DNA of 18,478 nucleotides from NCBI GenBank assembly GCA_038230975.1, contig JBBRMF010000083.1:1-18478 (forward strand). The letters run 5' to 3'. A program made the position numbers and the translations under genes. Shown in pieces: positions 15,201 to 18,478 of this stretch (positions are counted from its first letter, which is position 1; each line of letters begins with the position of its first letter). This DNA is from JANXVV01 sp038230975 (GTDB lineage: Bacteria; Planctomycetota; Phycisphaerae; Tepidisphaerales; Tepidisphaeraceae). The notes below the pieces were generated by a model. It was not told the DNA's origin. It was given only the letters and a program-made list of their open reading frames with translations, and did no database searches.

Positions 15201-15821
15201 TCACTTGAAGGCGACCTCAAATTTCGAGCCGTCGCGTTCCAGTAAAATGCCCCGTGCCGTGATCTTCACGACTCGGAAGCCCGCCACAACATCCCCTTCC
15301 TTTAACAACCTGCCATCCACCATGACCTTTGGCGTTGGACCCATGAGGATGCTTTGCAGATGCAGCTGGGCGGCTTGCCATTGAAGGCCTCCAACCTGCG
15401 GCGAGCGGCTATCCTGATCTTCGGCTCGAAAAGCGCCTGACTTAGCCAACCGATCCCAGAATCCTTCATTCGATGCGCCACTCACCGGGCCGGCCGATGT
15501 CATCGGTTTCGACCCGTCCTGCGGAAAACGATCAAGGTTGATATAAAATATGTTTCGACGGATGGGCGAGATGGGAACACTGGCCAGGGTGTAATTTGCC
15601 TCGGAATTTGAATGGGATTGTATAGTTATATCGGTCCTAACGTCCTGGGGATTCGATCGGATCATAACGACGGCTGATGCTTTGGAAGGCCCGGCGTTTG
15701 CGAGGGTACGCAACCAACGGGTTCCCATAAATACCAGAATGACACCGATGGCCAGCGCGACCTTCGGACGCGCCGCGGCACGGTCCAGTATTTTTCGATT
15801 GAAGAATTGAAGTTTGACCAT
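15201..15821 (-). CDS. PilP/GspC-like inner-membrane protein
   Basis: A 206-residue protein with a short cytoplasmic N-terminus, one membrane helix (~20-37), a Ser/Asn-rich periplasmic linker and a C-terminal beta-rich domain (~153-206). In that domain SILMGPTPKVMVDG, EGDVVAGFRVVKI and LERDG follow the pattern of PilP and the GspC homology region, which contact the secretin's N-domains and link it to PilN/PilO. The call relies on this pattern and on position between pilO and the secretin; it lacks the lipoprotein signal of proteobacterial PilP, so GspC-like is an equal description. It begins 11 bases after the pilO stop, with no Shine-Dalgarno. Confidence 0.72.
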   Translation of the reverse strand: MVKLQFFNRKILDRAAARPKVALAIGVILVFMGTRWLRTLANAGPSKASAVVMIRSNPQDVRTDITIQSHSNSEANYTLASVPISPIRRNIFYINLDRFPQDGSKPMTSAGPVSGASNEGFWDRLAKSGAFRAEDQDSRSPQVGGLQWQAAQLHLQSILMGPTPKVMVDGRLLKEGDVVAGFRVVKITARGILLERDGSKFEVAFK

Positions 15822-15832
15822 GTTCTATGTCG

Positions 15833-16387
15833 CTATTCTGCAAAATAGATGTTCATTGCCATTCGCACTTCAACTTGGCCGAGTTTCGGATCTTTGGTTT
15901 TAATGCTCAGAGTTCGCACGCGCGTGAGGCGCTGCATTTCTTCGGCCTGCTGAACAAATCGAAAGACGTTGGAAAAATCCCCTTCAAACGTGAGCATGAT
16001 CTTCTGCTCGGAAAGCTCGTCGACTTTCCTCACCGCGCCGGGCTGACAGTCGAACTTGTGAACCGATGAAAGCTGGCTGACGTTCCCGATTTCCCTGATA
16101 AATCCCGGAAGATCCGCCTGCTTCGGAAGAATGTGACCGAAGGGTTTCAACCGTGAACCCAAACGGTCCACTTCGGACTGAAGCTCAGGGAAGTTTCGCG
16201 TGCGCGCTTGAAGGGCCTGCAATTCCAACTGTCGGGCTGAATTTTGAAAATGAAGATCGCGAAGATGTGCGGCGGTGGGGCGATACCAGGTGAAATAGGA
16301 CAGCGCGATGAAAAAAATGAGCATTCCCCCGATCGACTGACGCATCAGGGATTGCCGTTTCTCTAATTGAGCCGGAGATAGGATCAC
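15833..16387 (-). CDS. pilO: PilO-like alignment subcomplex protein
   Basis: 184 residues: a short cytoplasmic tail, one membrane helix (~18-35), a coiled-coil stretch (~38-80) and a C-terminal ferredoxin-like fold (~92-184), the standard PilO plan. With PilN it forms the periplasmic stalk of the alignment subcomplex that joins the cytoplasmic PilM to the secretin. It starts with GTG 6 bases after the pilN stop; the next in-frame ATG (16345) would begin at the edge of the membrane helix, so GTG is preferred. Sequence identity in this family is low and the call leans on architecture and gene order. Confidence 0.85.
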   Translation of the reverse strand: MILSPAQLEKRQSLMRQSIGGMLIFFIALSYFTWYRPTAAHLRDLHFQNSARQLELQALQARTRNFPELQSEVDRLGSRLKPFGHILPKQADLPGFIREIGNVSQLSSVHKFDCQPGAVRKVDELSEQKIMLTFEGDFSNVFRFVQQAEEMQRLTRVRTLSIKTKDPKLGQVEVRMAMNIYFAE

Positions 16388-16393
16388 TTCAGG

Positions 16394-16969
16394 TCACATC
16401 GGCGCATTGAGGCTCATGCTGAAGGAAACTTCAAACGAACGCAGCAGATGACCGCCCTCGGAGAATTCCTTCACATACCCGGCAGTCACCTGTTCAAAGA
16501 GTGGCACCTCACCTAACCGCGTCATGAATGCCGCCAGATCCGCATCCGTCGGTGCAACGCCTTGAAGTCGAATGCGCAATCGATGACTGGAGGAATGCCC
16601 CGGCTCATCGGCGTCGATTTGCAACCCCACCAGCGAAACCTCCTGGGGCATGGTCGAATCTAGCGCGCGAATCAATCGGGCCCCATTGACATGCAACCCC
16701 AGCCTGGCCATGATCCGCTCCTGCGCGAGAAATTGCTTATGCCGCTCGCTGAGCTGATCCATTTGTTTCAATTTCACTTGTTCCCTGGACAGTCCGTTGT
16801 TGATCGCCAGCGAACTTGCCTTGGCCGATTCAATGCTGTGGTGCATCCACAGAATGCCCGCAACAATCACTACTCCGATCGCGATCGCCAGTCCACCTTC
16901 CCAGCGCATAATTCGGCGATGCCGAAGCGATTGCCTGTACCACTCAGGTAGAAAATCCAGCTCACGCAT
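16394..16969 (-). CDS. pilN: PilN-like alignment subcomplex protein
   Basis: 191 residues. The N-terminal ELDFLPEWYR (3-12) corresponds to the INLLP-type motif with which PilN tails bind PilM. One membrane helix follows (~24-42), then a coiled coil (~45-85) and a periplasmic fold (~95-190). The gene overlaps the end of pilM by 8 bases and has a strong Shine-Dalgarno (GGAGGTG, complement of 16974-16980) inside the pilM coding end, so the two are translationally linked. This fits the 1:1 PilM-PilN interaction known from other bacteria. Confidence 0.88.
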   Translation of the reverse strand: MRELDFLPEWYRQSLRHRRIMRWEGGLAIAIGVVIVAGILWMHHSIESAKASSLAINNGLSREQVKLKQMDQLSERHKQFLAQERIMARLGLHVNGARLIRALDSTMPQEVSLVGLQIDADEPGHSSSHRLRIRLQGVAPTDADLAAFMTRLGEVPLFEQVTAGYVKEFSEGGHLLRSFEVSFSMSLNAPM

Positions 16970-18269
16970 GGCTCACCTCCCGGCAGATCGCGTCTCGGCA
17001 GGCAGATGCGGAGCGGGCACTGGGGCCGTCGAGATTTTGGGCCGTTGCCTGGATGACATTCGCTGTCGCTTGCAGCGTTCCGGTGAGGTCGGGAATGCCA
17101 GCCGCGTCGGGGGCGAGGCTCAATTTGGGGGCAAGCGGATCGCGGGGTTTTCCATCTCTCGGTCCGAATGTACCCGTTACGGTTTTTAGCGCAAGTCCGA
17201 CGGCCAAACCCCACTCCGCCTGCGGGCCCGCCTGATCGATGGCTTTCATGCGAGTGGTGTCGAAACTCAGGAGCGGTCGCGCCACTTCTGCTGGGATGGC
17301 CAGCATTTTGTCGAGCGTCGCAAGCAGTTGTGAGTCAGTCGCCTCACCGCCTATGAGCCGCAATCGAGTGGGGCGCTGTCCGCGAAAGGTGACGGAGTAG
17401 TATCGAAGGCAACGGGAAATTTCTCTCGCCAATTCTTCGACCACGCCGCGCGTTGCATCGTGAGCCGCCTGGCGAACATGATCTTTCTCGTCTGGCAACT
17501 CAGGATTCAGGGCATTTTCCGCAGGTTTCGCAAGACGACGACGAAGCGACTGCGATTCGTCGAGCGTAATACCCAGGCATTGGCTGACGGCCTCCTGAAA
17601 GTGGTGGCCACCAATATCGATGGATTTGATGAAGCTGATCTCACGACCTTTGCCGATCACCACCCGAGTTCCCTGTACGCCAACATCCACAAGGACATGA
17701 ACATCCTGCTCATCATCGTGGCGACGTACAAACCGATCGATTGCGCGGTACATCGCACACGGTTCCACATCGAGCGAAGCCAGTTCAATTCCACTGGCCC
17801 CGAGCGTTTTGATAAATGCGGTGATGTCGTAATTTCGCGCCGCGAGCAAGATCACCTCTTGTCGCGATTCATTTCCCTGCCTCACCTGGCCGACGGGCAA
17901 ATATTCAAGTTGTGCTTCGGCAGGATTAAAAGGAAGCGCGTGTTTCGCTTCGGCGCGGATGGCAGCATCTAATGGGTCGGCCGGCATCATCGGCAATCGC
18001 ACGTAGCGAATCGGCACCATCTCCCGAGGCAGCGCAACAACAGCGCGGCGACCGCGAAACGGATGATCGCGGAACATCTGCCGAATCACTCCGGTAGCCA
18101 GCGAAATTCGTGCATTGGGATTGGAGCGCGCCTCCGTCGGCAGTGGTGCGCACGCCGCCGCCACGACCGACAGGGTCTCTCCCGACCGTTCCAGTTGGAT
18201 CATCTTCACGCTGTCGTGACCGATGTCTAAACCGATCGGATGATATTGTGTGTGTCTCAAACCAATCAT
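16962..18269 (-). CDS. pilM: PilM-like actin-fold ATPase
   Basis: Cytoplasmic FtsA-like protein that holds the PilN tail and communicates with the assembly ATPase. Its 435 residues include the actin-fold landmarks: phosphate-1 loop IGLDIGHDSVK (12-22), phosphate-2 loop LVDVGVQGTRVVI (193-205), adenosine loop LIGGEA (305-310) and the C-terminal AVGLAL helix (356-361). After residue ~365 there is a ~70-residue low-complexity extension (proline-rich, then Ala/Thr-rich) absent from typical ~350-residue PilM. It is the first visible gene of the pilMNOP-secretin operon; the ATG at 18269 lies 7 residues before the first conserved strand and lacks a strong Shine-Dalgarno. Whether genes lie further upstream is hidden by the window end. 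Confidence 0.92.
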   Translation of the reverse strand: MIGLRHTQYHPIGLDIGHDSVKMIQLERSGETLSVVAAACAPLPTEARSNPNARISLATGVIRQMFRDHPFRGRRAVVALPREMVPIRYVRLPMMPADPLDAAIRAEAKHALPFNPAEAQLEYLPVGQVRQGNESRQEVILLAARNYDITAFIKTLGASGIELASLDVEPCAMYRAIDRFVRRHDDEQDVHVLVDVGVQGTRVVIGKGREISFIKSIDIGGHHFQEAVSQCLGITLDESQSLRRRLAKPAENALNPELPDEKDHVRQAAHDATRGVVEELAREISRCLRYYSVTFRGQRPTRLRLIGGEATDSQLLATLDKMLAIPAEVARPLLSFDTTRMKAIDQAGPQAEWGLAVGLALKTVTGTFGPRDGKPRDPLAPKLSLAPDAAGIPDLTGTLQATANVIQATAQNLDGPSARSASACRDAICREVSHA

Positions 18270-18287
18270 TCTTTTTTGGAATCTATC

Positions 18288-18315
18288 CCCTCCCCCCGGT
18301 ACATCGGGGGGAGGG
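18288..18315. repeat. G/C-rich hairpin upstream of pilM
   Basis: CCCTCCCCCC (18288-18297) and GGGGGGAGGG (18306-18315) are perfectly complementary around an 8-base loop. It stands 19 bases before the pilM start and so in its leader or promoter. No T-run follows on either strand, so a simple terminator is unlikely. Confidence 0.7.
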
Positions 18316-18334
18316 TAAGGGATCCTCTCTATCC

Positions 18335-18394
18335 GTGATGTTAGAGCGTTTCGTGCGTAGTTGTAGCGACATCACTGGGTGCCACGGGTCGCGG
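18335..18394. repeat. Dispersed palindromic repeat, copy 3 (partial)
   Basis: GGGTGCCACGGGTCGCGG (18377-18394) is identical to the start of copy 2. AGAGCGTTT (18343-18351) also precedes it, as it does in copy 2 (11222-11230). Flanking GTGATGT (18335-18341) and ACATCAC (18369-18375) form another short stem. After 18394 the similarity is lost as the sequence turns into G/C runs. Confidence 0.65.
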
Positions 18395-18399
18395 GGGAG

Positions 18400-18478
18400 C
18401 CCGGACAGGGGGGGGGGGGGGGGCGGCAAAAAAAGGGGACGGGGACCCCGCCCCCCGGGGCCCCCCAACCGGGGCCCC
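18400..18478. other. Low-complexity G/C end, probable sequence artefact
   Basis: A run of 16 G (18408-18423), then A7 and blocks of C and G only. It begins inside a palindromic repeat copy. This looks like the degraded end of a read or contig stalled in a hairpin; I see no genuine feature in it. Confidence 0.65.

Noticed and set aside
18283..18468. Minus-strand 61-codon proline-rich frame at the window end
   Set aside because: It translates G/C runs and a palindrome copy; no domain and probably artefactual sequence.

Overview
The window looks like chromosomal DNA of a high-GC bacterium, most plausibly a planctomycete (Phycisphaerae-like). This rests on a PEP-CTERM tail of the planctomycete type, several genes without a clear Shine-Dalgarno, abundant dispersed palindromes, and an archaeal-style XPB/Bax1 gene pair. 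The lineage is inferred; there is no rRNA or other marker here.

Layout. 1-300: the end of a PEP-CTERM protein, probably a remnant. 418-3050 (+): an XPB-family SF2 helicase and, 5 bases on, a Bax1/DUF790 PD-(D/E)XK nuclease, a likely two-gene DNA repair unit. Everything from 3119 to 18269 is on the minus strand. Read in the direction of transcription (right to left) this is: pilM-pilN-pilO-pilP-like-secretin (18269 to 12693), ended by a canonical rho-independent terminator; a TPR lipoprotein (12592-11405); a palindrome-filled gap (11053-11404); a tight five-gene run of histidine kinase, CheY-like receiver, GAF/HD-GYP protein, STAS protein and PilB/GspE-type ATPase (11052-5345); a secreted TraB/GumN-like protein (5111-4119); and a TrmH/SpoU rRNA methyltransferase (3883-3119). 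The last ~80 bases are low-complexity G/C and look like a degraded contig end.

How the genes fit together. PilM, PilN, PilO, a PilP/GspC-like protein and the secretin form the alignment subcomplex and outer-membrane pore of a type IV pilus or type II secretion-like machine. The TPR lipoprotein is a candidate pilotin. PilB is the extension motor; its N-terminus looks like an MshEN domain, known elsewhere as a c-di-GMP receptor. The genes just before pilB encode a two-component pair, a protein with a complete HD-GYP (c-di-GMP phosphodiesterase) motif and a STAS switch, so the cluster can be read as a sensor, c-di-GMP turnover and motor module. No pilin, PilC, PilT or prepilin peptidase lies in the window.

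The most notable points are the PilB Asp-box glutamate replaced by alanine, the sensor/HD-GYP/STAS/PilB linkage, the bacterial XPB-Bax1 pair, the long C-terminal extension of the secretin, and a dispersed palindrome whose two full copies differ by compensatory base-pair changes.
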